A DNA stretch of 64,000 nucleotides from contig NZ_OY764544.1 of assembly GCF_963668475.1 (NCBI RefSeq), positions 2,046,001 to 2,110,000 on the forward strand, written 5' to 3'. Source of the DNA: an uncultured Methanospirillum sp. Its GTDB lineage: Archaea; Halobacteriota; Methanomicrobia; Methanomicrobiales; Methanospirillaceae. Under the pieces are notes generated by a model that saw only the letters and a list, made by a program, of their open reading frames with translations, was not told the origin of the DNA and did not search any database. Position numbers and translations under genes: made by a program. Positions 35,945-44,428 of the stretch are shown one piece after another (the stretch's first letter is position 1; every line of letters starts with the position of its first letter).

Positions 35945-36418
35945 ATGCGCAGAACAGACAAGGAAGTCCGCGATCAGAGATGGATTGATGCTGTTCTCAC
36001 GAAAGCCCTCTTTTGTCATCTGGCTATAAACGGTGATGAGTATCCCTGTCTGGTACCAATGAATTTCGTCTGGTATGAAGGGAGGCTCATCCTTCACTCT
36101 GCCCCCGACGGTGAGAAGATCAGATCACTTCGGAAAAACCCACGCGTGACATTTGCGGTAGAGACCGATCCCGAACTCGTTACCCATACCACTGCCTGTG
36201 GATATGGGATGCGGTACCGGAGTGTCATCGGACAGGGTATCGCCAGGTTTGTCGAAGAGTATGAGGAGAAGAACAACCTGCTCAAAGTACTCTCTGAAAA
36301 ATACACGTCATACCGGGTTGATGATTTTCCACCAGACAAACTTGCTCACGTGGCCGTGTTCGTCATCACACCCGCATCGCTTACCGGGAAGAATTCGTGG
36401 TACCCGCTCGAAAGATGA
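35945..36418 (+). CDS. Pyridoxamine 5'-phosphate oxidase-family (flavin-binding split barrel) protein
   Basis: This 157-residue protein has the split-barrel FMN-binding layout: an N-terminal helix then HLAINGDEYPCLVPMNFVW, a YEGRLILHSAPDGEKIRSLRKNP segment (the usual flavin-phosphate loop) and VTFAVET. It closely resembles NimA-type 5-nitroimidazole-reductase-like proteins and F420/FMN-binding homologues of methanogens. The cofactor (FMN or F420) and substrate cannot be decided. The ATG at 35945 is preferred over an upstream frame that would read through the terminator-like hairpin. Confidence 0.8.
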   Translation: MRRTDKEVRDQRWIDAVLTKALFCHLAINGDEYPCLVPMNFVWYEGRLILHSAPDGEKIRSLRKNPRVTFAVETDPELVTHTTACGYGMRYRSVIGQGIARFVEEYEEKNNLLKVLSEKYTSYRVDDFPPDKLAHVAVFVITPASLTGKNSWYPLER

Positions 36419-36438
36419 TACACCAGTTCATCGAATAA

Positions 36439-37317
36439 TTAGTGGGTTGGGATAACTCTGAAGATATCAGACTGGGTCAGGATCCCAATCGGCTGCCCAT
36501 CTTCAACAACAACCAGCCTGCCGATCTGCTTCTCCTTGAACTTACGGATGACCTCGTATATCTGGACTGAAGCATCGGCCTGCACAACCTCCTCGGTCAT
36601 GACCTCGCTTACCGGTGCCTCAAGGCTGATCTTCTCCTCAATTGCCAGGAGAATATCGGTCATCGTGATGATGCCCATGAGGAAATTCCCTTCCATGACC
36701 GGTGCCCCATGAATCCGGTATTTATTGAAGAGATGGATCGCATCCATCAGAGTTGATCTTGTTGAGAGCATCTTGATCGGTGCGGTCATGTAACTGCGGA
36801 TCGGTTTTTTTGGAAGCGATACCATCTCGAGGATAGAGACGATGAGTGCGGGTTCATTCTCATCCTTCCCAAACACTTCCCCTTTAATCATCAGTTTATT
36901 CATCGGAGTCGGGCCGATGGTGATCACATCCCCGATATTGAAGAGTTTCACGCTCCCGATGATCCTGATCTGGGCATGACAGATATCTGCATGCGAGAGG
37001 GTGGTGAAGATGATCTCTGCGACCTTGACACCGGGGATGACCTCACTGTCGCGGGAGATCTTTACCTCGTAGACCTCCCCATCCCGCTTCAGGTTGAGTT
37101 CCTTGTATGCGACGGCGGTCGGGTGATACCCGCCTTTGGGTCCGGGAATCCCGTCAACAAGGCCGATGGCCTTGAGCGCCTGCATCTGGTTTCTGACCGT
37201 TCCCGGGTTCCTGAGAATGATATCAGCGATCTCCTCCCCCTTGATCGGTATCGACTTCTTCTCATAGAGACTGATGAGGGTGATGAGGATATCGTTCTGG
37301 ATAAGAGACAGATCCAT
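36439..37317 (-). CDS. Transcriptional regulator with winged helix and paired CBS domains
   Basis: The 292-residue protein begins with a winged helix-turn-helix (about 1-70: IKGEEIADIILRNPGTVRNQMQ, then a GPKGGYHPT wing). A middle domain (about 78-165) follows, and then two CBS domains (about 170-290: LSTRSTLMDAIHLFNKYRIHGAPV and VQADASVQIYEVIRKFKEKQIGR). CBS pairs bind adenosine nucleotides or SAM, so this is probably a metabolite-sensing repressor or activator. It is single, divergent from the NOG1-type GTPase gene, and faces the oxidoreductase gene with 20 bp between the two ends. Confidence 0.88.
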   Translation of the reverse strand: MDLSLIQNDILITLISLYEKKSIPIKGEEIADIILRNPGTVRNQMQALKAIGLVDGIPGPKGGYHPTAVAYKELNLKRDGEVYEVKISRDSEVIPGVKVAEIIFTTLSHADICHAQIRIIGSVKLFNIGDVITIGPTPMNKLMIKGEVFGKDENEPALIVSILEMVSLPKKPIRSYMTAPIKMLSTRSTLMDAIHLFNKYRIHGAPVMEGNFLMGIITMTDILLAIEEKISLEAPVSEVMTEEVVQADASVQIYEVIRKFKEKQIGRLVVVEDGQPIGILTQSDIFRVIPTH

Positions 37318-37421
37318 AATGATCGATCATATAGTTTAGTCGAGATGGTTAAGAGGTTGACGTAGTTGTAAATGATTATCCCGTCAGCACCCCCACAGAT
37401 CCCACAACAATAGAGCCTCGT

Positions 37422-38522
37422 ATGGATACTAATAATCAACCGCAATCAATGAACTTCGAACGGATACCTACAGTTCCAACCGCAGACGAAGTCCTGGACA
37501 GGGCTCTTCGCCGTGCTGCGGCAAAGATGCGTGAGAAGAAGCAGAAGAAGCGTGCCTCAGAAGAGTTTGTGAGAGCAGCGTACCTCTCTGCTCACGACAA
37601 ACTTGTCTCTGTCATCCAGGGGTTTCCTGAGATGGACAACCTCCCCCGGTTCTACCAGGATCTCTTCGAGGTGATCTGGGGTATAGAACGCCTTCGCAAG
37701 GCTCTCGGAGCTGTAGGCTGGGCAGCCAGGTGGTCAAAGGACCATAGGGGAGGTCTTGCCAAGGATGTCAGATTCTCCAGCGATGAGGATGCAACTGCCT
37801 CCCGGAAGAAGGCTGTGGCCAGGCTTGCATCAGTGGTTCACCAGATCGATGATCAACTCCTCTTCCTCAATGAGGTCAGGAATGTCATGCGCAAACTTCC
37901 GGTGATCGAGGATGTCTTCACCATCGTTGTGGCAGGATTCCCAAATGTGGGAAAGTCCTCATTCATCAGGAGAGTCTCGTCAGCAGAGCCTGAGATTGCG
38001 TCATACCCCTTCACCACCAAAGGGGTGATCATCGGTCACCGGTATGAACGCAGGGAGAAGATTCAACTTATCGACACCCCGGGACTGCTTGATCGGCCTG
38101 CAGAGGAGCGGAACGCAATCGAGAAGCAGGCGATATCAGCCATCATCAACACCGCTGATGTCATCCTGTTCATCCTTGACCCAAGTACCTACTGTGGGTT
38201 TCCCCTCGATGAGCAGATGCGTCTGCTCGAAGAGATCAAAGAACTTGTTCATGTGCCAGTAATAGCCGTGGTGAACAAGTCAGATGTGAAGACCCTTGAA
38301 GGGTACCAGGCGATGTCAACAGCGTCTGGTGAGGGGGTTGAGGAGGTTCTGGTAGCACTCCTCGCAGAAAAACCAGCACCCGGTGCCGCCCATCACCCGG
38401 GAAGACAGGGGTACTCAGATCCCGATCAGGAGCCAGCCGATAAGGAAGCCTATGATCGCCCCTCCATTAAGTGGCGGGAGTCCGGCTTGAGGCCTCCCCG
38501 ACGAGACGAAATAGAGAAGTAA
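37422..38522 (+). CDS. NOG1-family GTPase, probable ribosome assembly factor
   Basis: The 366-residue protein belongs to the OBG/NOG1 GTPase family, which acts in large-subunit ribosome maturation. It has an N-terminal helical NOG1 domain (about 1-160) and then the G domain: G1 GFPNVGKSS near 171-179, a TTKG switch, G3 DTPGLL and G4 NKSD. The last 45 residues are Pro/Gly/charge-rich and unlike a folded domain. Their final 35 codons overlap the convergent presenilin-like gene by 108 bp, so the tail may be a read-on extension of a shorter ancestral stop. The rest matches archaeal NOG1 in size and order. Confidence 0.9.
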   Translation: MDTNNQPQSMNFERIPTVPTADEVLDRALRRAAAKMREKKQKKRASEEFVRAAYLSAHDKLVSVIQGFPEMDNLPRFYQDLFEVIWGIERLRKALGAVGWAARWSKDHRGGLAKDVRFSSDEDATASRKKAVARLASVVHQIDDQLLFLNEVRNVMRKLPVIEDVFTIVVAGFPNVGKSSFIRRVSSAEPEIASYPFTTKGVIIGHRYERREKIQLIDTPGLLDRPAEERNAIEKQAISAIINTADVILFILDPSTYCGFPLDEQMRLLEEIKELVHVPVIAVVNKSDVKTLEGYQAMSTASGEGVEEVLVALLAEKPAPGAAHHPGRQGYSDPDQEPADKEAYDRPSIKWRESGLRPPRRDEIEK

Positions 38523-39401
38523 TGCCATCCCTGTAACCGAGCCGATCATTGTTGTGATCACGGGCAGGGAAAATCCGAACATTCCTTTTTCAGGCAGAAA
38601 TACCGCTGCTGATACGACAAGGATAGAGGGCATGATCAGATCCCCAAGTCCCATCAGGTATGCAGCCCGTTCAGGTCTCTTCTCCTCTTCTCCCGACCTG
38701 GAGCCCGAAGCCTCAACAGATGCTTCTGGCTTTACTATCCCGCCGACACCGTCCCTGATGAACGAATATCCTTCCTTCCTGGGAACAACAACCATGATCG
38801 GCATCCGGTTCTCGATGACACCTTCGGCAAGGGTCAGCATGTGTTTTGTCCGGTACACCGATATTGCGTCATAGACTGCAAGAAGAACCAGCAGTAGAAT
38901 AACCGGTACCGGTTCGAGTGAGATCCCAAATATCGAGGAGATCCCTGCAGAGAGGAGCACCCCGAGTACATCAACCACGTACCACTCAGGATATTTTGCA
39001 AGGAGAACAGTCGCCCCTACCGAGAGGAGCAGTCCGCCACCAACAGAAACGACCGAACTAACACCGGCGAGTGAGAAGAGACCGGTGAAGACATAGATGA
39101 ATGAAAGGAAGAGTGATGCCCAGATGAGCAACTGGAGAGCCCACTTCTGGTGATACTTCAGCAGAACAAGCAGGACCACGGTGAATCCGAGCAGCATCGC
39201 AATGAACCAGATCGGGTTTTCGAGTGATGAAGGATCTTCAAAGACAGCATACCCGGACTGGATCATTGGGACTGACAGGATTACCGCACCGATCTCTACG
39301 AGCAGGAGCATCAGGGGCATTGCAGCGAGGGCGAGGAGCGGGTTCAACGCTCTTCCACCTGCATAATGAGAATTCGGAGACTGATTATCAGATGATTCCA
39401 T
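38415..39401 (-). CDS. Presenilin/signal-peptide-peptidase-like intramembrane aspartyl protease
   Basis: The 328-residue protein has about nine hydrophobic segments and all three family A22 motifs: YD at 177-178 in helix 6, GLGD at 251-254 in helix 7 with the second catalytic Asp, and a PAL-type PPL at 309-311 in the last helices. The loop between the two Asp helices (about 195-247) is charged, as in presenilins. The archaeal homologue PSH of Methanoculleus, a relative in this order, was crystallised. It should cleave transmembrane peptides within the membrane. I chose the start at 39401 over 39449, but this is not certain. Its essential C-terminal codons overlap the NOG1 tail. Confidence 0.88.
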   Translation of the reverse strand: MESSDNQSPNSHYAGGRALNPLLALAAMPLMLLLVEIGAVILSVPMIQSGYAVFEDPSSLENPIWFIAMLLGFTVVLLVLLKYHQKWALQLLIWASLFLSFIYVFTGLFSLAGVSSVVSVGGGLLLSVGATVLLAKYPEWYVVDVLGVLLSAGISSIFGISLEPVPVILLLVLLAVYDAISVYRTKHMLTLAEGVIENRMPIMVVVPRKEGYSFIRDGVGGIVKPEASVEASGSRSGEEEKRPERAAYLMGLGDLIMPSILVVSAAVFLPEKGMFGFSLPVITTMIGSVTGMALLLYFVSSGRPQAGLPPLNGGAIIGFLIGWLLIGI

Positions 39402-39640
39402 GTGCCTAAGAGGGAAGAGGCTGACTGGTACATAATCATATCTCCCCATAAGCGGCCATTTCGTAGGTTTTCATTCGTGTAAATGGATCACAGAAGAACC
39501 ACCAGTTACGCGCATATTCAGCCAGTGGACAAATCCCTATAACTCAGTGAGAATAGATACATCAGGTGAAGTGCCGGTTGCATGGTCTGATACATATTGG
39601 AACACGAATTCGCGACCGGTGATCAATACGGAGAGAAGAG

Positions 39641-40642
39641 ATGGGTGTAGCCTTACGGGATATCATCGCCCCCTATAAACATCCGGCAGAGCCACAGGAT
39701 CTGACCGGTGTTGCATCTGTTGATGCATACAACGCGCTCTATCAGTTTCTGTCCATCATCAGGCAGCCGGACGGGACCCCGCTCATGGACAAAGAAGGGA
39801 GGGTGACATCCCATCTTTCAGGAATATTTTACCGCACCAGCAACTTTCTCCAGCAGGGCATACAGCCGGTCTGGATCTTTGACGGGAAACCTCCGGAACT
39901 GAAGAGCAGGACGATAGATGAGCGTCGTGCTGTGAGAGAAGAGGCGCAGGAAAAATGGGAGCAGGCAAAGCGTGAAGGTGACACGGCCGGCGCATTCAGG
40001 TATGCCATGGCTTCATCCAGACTTGATGATGAGGTTTTACACTCTGCACGTAAACTGCTGGATCTGCTCGGAGTCCCGGTGCTTGATGCTCCTTCCGAGG
40101 GAGAGGCTGAAGCATCCAACATGGTCCGCACCGGTGCAGCCCGGTATGTTGCATCTCAGGATTATGACACCCTGCTCTTCGGAGCACCACTCCTGGTGAG
40201 AAATCTTACCGTATCAGGAAAGAGGAGACTCCATGGCAGGATGGTAAATGTCCAGCCTGAAACCGTAATTCTTGATGAAGTACTCACAGGTCTGGGATTA
40301 AGCAGGGAGGATCTCATCGACGTTGCAATCCTAGTGGGGACAGATTTCAACGAAGGAGCAGCAGGAGTCGGTGCCAAAACTGCCCTGAAAAGAGTAAAGG
40401 CAGGTGAGTTCGGGGAGGTCATCTCATCAAAACTCCCTAATCTTGATCCTGAACCAGTCAGAGATTTCTTCCTCAACCCGCCAGTTTCGGACGGGTATCC
40501 GATCGAATGGAAAATACCAGACCACCATAGGATCATAACGTTTCTCTGCGGAGATTACGGATTTTCTGAGGAGCGGATAAACCCGATCCTTGAGAAGATC
40601 AGCGGCAGAGGAAAACAGAGAACCCTTGATAGTTGGTTCTGA
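39641..40642 (+). CDS. fen: Flap endonuclease 1
   Basis: FEN1 removes 5' flaps during Okazaki-fragment maturation and repair. The 333-residue enzyme has all the XPG/FEN acidic residues: Asp28, Asp81, Glu153 and Glu155 in EGEAEA, Asp174 and Asp176 in SQDYD, and Asp235 in GTDF. It also has an arch region (about 85-130) and a helix-hairpin-helix near 236-250. The C-terminus QRTLDSWF (326-333) is a textbook PCNA-interacting PIP box. The usual N-terminus MGV after Met processing is present. It is monocistronic and followed by a T-rich tract. Confidence 0.96.
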   Translation: MGVALRDIIAPYKHPAEPQDLTGVASVDAYNALYQFLSIIRQPDGTPLMDKEGRVTSHLSGIFYRTSNFLQQGIQPVWIFDGKPPELKSRTIDERRAVREEAQEKWEQAKREGDTAGAFRYAMASSRLDDEVLHSARKLLDLLGVPVLDAPSEGEAEASNMVRTGAARYVASQDYDTLLFGAPLLVRNLTVSGKRRLHGRMVNVQPETVILDEVLTGLGLSREDLIDVAILVGTDFNEGAAGVGAKTALKRVKAGEFGEVISSKLPNLDPEPVRDFFLNPPVSDGYPIEWKIPDHHRIITFLCGDYGFSEERINPILEKISGRGKQRTLDSWF

Positions 40643-40679
40643 TCTCCTGGTATCCCAGAAAGAAAAGAGCCCGGTATCA

Positions 40680-40690
40680 TTTTTCTTTTC
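40680..40690 (+). terminator. T-rich terminator after fen
   Basis: TTTTTCTTTTC-type sequence begins about 37 nt after the fen stop codon, in the 72-bp gap before the PKD-repeat gene. It is a plausible oligo-T archaeal terminator. Confidence 0.4.
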
Positions 40691-40714
40691 TGACCCGATA
40701 TCTGATCAGGAAAT

Positions 40715-43309
40715 ATGATCAGATCATCCGGTATCAATACGCACAGGAGTCTGCTCTGGATCTTTATCGCAGGGATGATATGTGGATCATCATTCATCTG
40801 GTCTGCCACTGCCGATCTTGTGAATACAGATAATGAAACGGTGACAGCAGAGTACGAGAACGGGACAGTGACTGCGGAATGGGCCGTTGATTTTACGGCA
40901 TCTCCTCTCGAAGGATATCCCCCGGTCTGTGCCAAGTTCAATCTTGACGGACCGTTTGGTGATTATCTCTGGGACTTTGGAGACGGGAGTACCTCTAGTG
41001 CCCGAAATCCGGTTCACTGTTACCAGAAGGCTGGTTCATACTGGGTGAAACTGAAGTACTCTGTCGGTGAGATCACGGGTGAGGTCAACAAGGAGGATTA
41101 CATAAAGGTCAAAAATCCCGCCGAACTTGTGGATTATACCGCTGATCCCGTGAACGGAACCGTCCCGCTGACCGTCCAGTTTGAGTTGACGGGAAACCCT
41201 ACAAGTATTCTCTGGGATTTTGATGACGGAGAAGAGAGCAGCGACGCTAATCCAAAACACCTGTATCAGCACTCAGGATATTACTCTCCAACCCTGACCT
41301 ACTGTGCAGGCGGGGCCTGCGATAAGATATCAAAATACAACTACATCCAGGTCTCCCCTGGCGAGGAGGTCAATTTCACTGCCGAAAAACTGGAAGGAGT
41401 CGCTCCTCTCTCAACCAAGTTTCTCGTCACCGGCCCTGCAGAGACATTCTCCTGGGACTTCGGGGACGGGACCACCTCATACGAAAAAAATCCCGGCCAT
41501 TACTACGATAAGCCAGGCAATTACACAGTCACCCTGACATACTCCATCGCAGAGGCCAGTTATACTCTGACAAGGACTGATTACATTCATGCCACATCCA
41601 AGTATGCACCTGACTTTAACGGATCACCACGGCGTGGGGTCGCTCCTCTCTGCGTTGATCTTGATATGATCAATCCACCGCAGTCATGGCTCTGGATGTT
41701 TGGAGATAATACAACTTCACCTGATTCCCACGGATCTCATTGCTACGGATTCAGCGGGAGCTACGATGTCGGACTCCATTACTGTTACAACGGATATTGC
41801 AGCGATGTCATCAAACCGGGGTTTGTCACTGTAGATTCACCCAGGATATTCTCTGATCGAGGCGATGATGAAGCGACGGTGAAATTCAGATCAGATGCAG
41901 GTGAAGGACTCAGGTATATATGGGATTTTGGTGATTCTGCCACATCAGAGAGTGCAGCACCAACCCACCGATACAGTGAGCCTGGTGAGTATAATGTAAC
42001 CCTTTCAGTTCTTGGTACCTGCGGCTGTACGGCAAAGACCTCCGCAAGGGTCGCAGTCAACCCTAAAAACCCGATTGATTTCTCTGCTACACCGCTCGAA
42101 GGGTGTGCCCCACACAGTGTCCAGTTCAGTACTGCACCACCCGCATCACTTGCAGAGAAGCAGAAGTGGGACTTTGGCGATGGTGAGACAAGCACGGAAA
42201 ACAACCCGTTCCATAGTTACCAGTTTCCAGGAATATACTCGGTCACACTTGTGAAAGAATTTCCCGACCGCCAGGAGAACGTGACCAAGTCTGATTATAT
42301 CCAGGTGTATGAGGTTCCGCATTCATCCTTCTCGATGAACCCTTCTTCAGGAGTTGCCCCGACAACGATCACCTTTACTGACACCACCACAGGGTACGAG
42401 TCAAAGCGATCCTGGGACTTCGGCGATGATGTAACCGGGACCGAGGCACGGATGGAACATCAGTACACCCAGGAAGGAGTGTTCAACGTCTCGCTGACCG
42501 TCTGGGGAAAAGGTGACTGCCATAAGAGTGTGACTCATGATGTCAGGATTGCAAGTCAGAAAGATGTGAAATATGATCTTACCGGGCTTCCACGGCGAGG
42601 AACCGCCCCGTTGTCCACATCCTTTAAGATAACAGGCAGTCCATACCAGTGGTCTATAGATTTTGGTGACGGCAGCAAGCCGACTTCAGAACAGAACCCT
42701 TTCCATACCTATACGACACCCGGCGCGTACAGTCCGAAACTACAGGCCTGTGATGCAGGCGGGTGTGAAGACATTGTCAAACAAGACTACGTAGTGGCAA
42801 TCCCTCCATCCTATCAGACCCTGACCCTTTCACCTGGATGGAACCTTGTCTCCACACCGTTCAGTCTGGAACCCGGACAGGATACCATGGGAATCTTTGC
42901 CAGCGTAGACACGGCAAGCCATTCGCTCTACTCGTGGGACAGTACAACAGACCAGTGGAAGAGAGTGACAAAAGATACCCGCCTTGACCCTCTCACTGCT
43001 GTCTGGATATACGCAGCAAAACCTGCCGGGGTCACTCTGCCGATGGCAACCGCCGGACCTGAAGGAAACCTTACCCGGCCTCTCTCAGCCGGCTGGAACC
43101 TGATGAGTATCCCAGGGACGAAACTGACTTCCCCGGATACAATACTCCGGAATCAGGACTGGTCATATATTCTAGGCTTTAATGCACAGTCCCAGCAGTA
43201 CGACGCACCGGTTCAGAAAGAAAATGAGAGTGGACAGTTGATTGACCCGAAGCAGGGATACTGGCTCTATATGGGGAATCCGGGGACCCTTGTGACCCCG
43301 GCGATCTAA
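40715..43309 (+). CDS. Surface protein with eight PKD domains
   Basis: The 864-residue protein has a signal peptide (hydrophobic about 12-33) and then about eight PKD domains of 75-90 residues. Most carry the WDFGDG motif and a Y-x(2)-PG-x-Y turn; the fourth reads WMFGDN and the fifth WDFGDS, slightly worn copies. The last 165 residues hold two half-repeats, each starting LSPGWNLVSTP or LSAGWNLMSIPG and ending in an aromatic WIYAAK or YWLYMGN strand. PKD domains are extracellular beta sandwiches that mediate contact or span cell layers. No membrane anchor is visible, so retention must be through the C-terminal module. Confidence 0.88.
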   Translation: MIRSSGINTHRSLLWIFIAGMICGSSFIWSATADLVNTDNETVTAEYENGTVTAEWAVDFTASPLEGYPPVCAKFNLDGPFGDYLWDFGDGSTSSARNPVHCYQKAGSYWVKLKYSVGEITGEVNKEDYIKVKNPAELVDYTADPVNGTVPLTVQFELTGNPTSILWDFDDGEESSDANPKHLYQHSGYYSPTLTYCAGGACDKISKYNYIQVSPGEEVNFTAEKLEGVAPLSTKFLVTGPAETFSWDFGDGTTSYEKNPGHYYDKPGNYTVTLTYSIAEASYTLTRTDYIHATSKYAPDFNGSPRRGVAPLCVDLDMINPPQSWLWMFGDNTTSPDSHGSHCYGFSGSYDVGLHYCYNGYCSDVIKPGFVTVDSPRIFSDRGDDEATVKFRSDAGEGLRYIWDFGDSATSESAAPTHRYSEPGEYNVTLSVLGTCGCTAKTSARVAVNPKNPIDFSATPLEGCAPHSVQFSTAPPASLAEKQKWDFGDGETSTENNPFHSYQFPGIYSVTLVKEFPDRQENVTKSDYIQVYEVPHSSFSMNPSSGVAPTTITFTDTTTGYESKRSWDFGDDVTGTEARMEHQYTQEGVFNVSLTVWGKGDCHKSVTHDVRIASQKDVKYDLTGLPRRGTAPLSTSFKITGSPYQWSIDFGDGSKPTSEQNPFHTYTTPGAYSPKLQACDAGGCEDIVKQDYVVAIPPSYQTLTLSPGWNLVSTPFSLEPGQDTMGIFASVDTASHSLYSWDSTTDQWKRVTKDTRLDPLTAVWIYAAKPAGVTLPMATAGPEGNLTRPLSAGWNLMSIPGTKLTSPDTILRNQDWSYILGFNAQSQQYDAPVQKENESGQLIDPKQGYWLYMGNPGTLVTPAI

Positions 43310-43311
43310 CC

Positions 43312-43317
43312 TTTTTT
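43312..43317 (+). terminator. Short T-run between convergent genes
   Basis: Six T residues lie two nt after the PKD-protein stop codon, in the 13-bp gap to the convergent lipid-synthesis gene. This is the likely terminator of the plus-strand gene. Confidence 0.4.
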
Positions 43318-43322
43318 CAGAA

Positions 43323-43919
43323 TCAGGGCAGTTGCTTCCAGACATGGGCAAACCGCTGGGCTGCTGTCACATGCCCGAGTATGCCAAAGATCAGAAGCAG
43401 CCATGCAAAGAGGCTGAGCCCAAGAAGTTCTGTAGAGATGAACTGGCTGACTATGCATACCGCTATCAGGAGAGCGAGACGATCGGCCCGCCCGAGAAGA
43501 CCGCCATAAAACCGTCCCACACCGACAGCCTGTGCCTGTGTTCCCATGTATGATGACATCAGCACCCCGGTAAGTCCAAGAACACCGATCCACCAGGCAC
43601 AGAGCGGCCCTGAAAAAATCCCACAGAGGATGAAGATGTCAGCATACCGATCAACCGTGTGATCCAGAAAGTCTCCCCTGAGCCCCTGCTGACCGAGGGT
43701 TCGTGCCATCGCCCCGTCAAGCCCGTCAAAGAAGGCATTCAGGATCACACCACAGGTTCCAAAGAGAATATCCCCCCTGAAAAAGGCGTAGCCTCCTCCT
43801 GCTGCAGCAAGAAGGGAGAGAATGGTACAGAAGTTCGGGGTGAGACCGATCCTCACCGTTGCTGAAACAATCGGATCGATGATAGGTTTAACCTGGGTCC
43901 TGTATGAGTCAAGTGTCAT
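43323..43919 (-). CDS. CDP-alcohol phosphatidyltransferase, probable archaetidylinositol phosphate synthase
   Basis: The 198-residue membrane enzyme has about six helices and the complete CDP-alcohol phosphotransferase motif (D65-x2-D68-G-x2-A-R-x8-G-x3-D86-x3-D90), which binds two metal ions. The general layout fits archaeal archaetidylinositol-phosphate synthase, which joins CDP-archaeol to inositol-1-phosphate. Related enzymes using serine or glycerol phosphate cannot be excluded. It ends the minus-strand operon from pyrG, and its start overlaps the kinase-like gene by four bp (ATGA type). Confidence 0.86.
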   Translation of the reverse strand: MTLDSYRTQVKPIIDPIVSATVRIGLTPNFCTILSLLAAAGGGYAFFRGDILFGTCGVILNAFFDGLDGAMARTLGQQGLRGDFLDHTVDRYADIFILCGIFSGPLCAWWIGVLGLTGVLMSSYMGTQAQAVGVGRFYGGLLGRADRLALLIAVCIVSQFISTELLGLSLFAWLLLIFGILGHVTAAQRFAHVWKQLP

Positions 43920-44428
43920 AATAAGTCCGCACAGGTGGCAAGCCAGTCCACAATTCCGTGTCCAGGTGGTACATCTCCGGTCATGATCCCTTCTACCATT
44001 TCTGCAACCTCGGCAACTGTCTTATCGGTTGCATCTATCTCATATATCATCTCAGGGGTGTGCTCTTCCATTGCCTCAATGAGCACAACATCAAGCAGTT
44101 CTGCCTCCACATTCTCAGCGATCTTTTCCTCATGATATCCCCGGGCAGCAAGTCGCTCCTTCAGGATATCAGGACGGCACCTGAGAACAATGACATGGGA
44201 TGCCTGAAGCAGGTGGGTGAGATGTCCTTCGACAATTCCTTCCTGCAGAGAGAACTCGTCCCGCCACCGGTCTGCGTCGATGACATGGGCCTGCCGCTCC
44301 TCATCCTCTTCGATGATGTACGGACCGATGGTATCGTTCGCCCTGACAACCGGATGACCCCGCCGCGACAGTTCATCTGCGACGGTAGACTTCCCGGTCC
44401 CCGGCGTTCCGGTCAGGGCGATCAGCAT
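43916..44428 (-). CDS. Fap7/hCINAP-like adenylate kinase
   Basis: This 170-residue P-loop kinase has Walker A GTPGTGKST at 7-15, an EGHLTHLL element, the hRCRPDILKERLAARGYHEEKIAENVEAE block typical of Fap7/AK6, and a DVVLIEAMEE helix. Homologues act both as broad nucleotide kinases and as ribosome assembly factors for the small subunit (18S/16S 3'-end maturation). Typical adenylate kinases are longer and have a LID domain that is absent here. It overlaps hisC by seven bp upstream and the lipid gene by four bp downstream. Confidence 0.88.
   Translation of the reverse strand: MLIALTGTPGTGKSTVADELSRRGHPVVRANDTIGPYIIEEDEERQAHVIDADRWRDEFSLQEGIVEGHLTHLLQASHVIVLRCRPDILKERLAARGYHEEKIAENVEAELLDVVLIEAMEEHTPEMIYEIDATDKTVAEVAEMVEGIMTGDVPPGHGIVDWLATCADLL

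Noticed and set aside
40800..42800. Tandem DNA repeat array
   Set aside because: The PKD units are repeated at the protein level but strongly diverged in DNA, so this is an old domain expansion rather than a DNA repeat.
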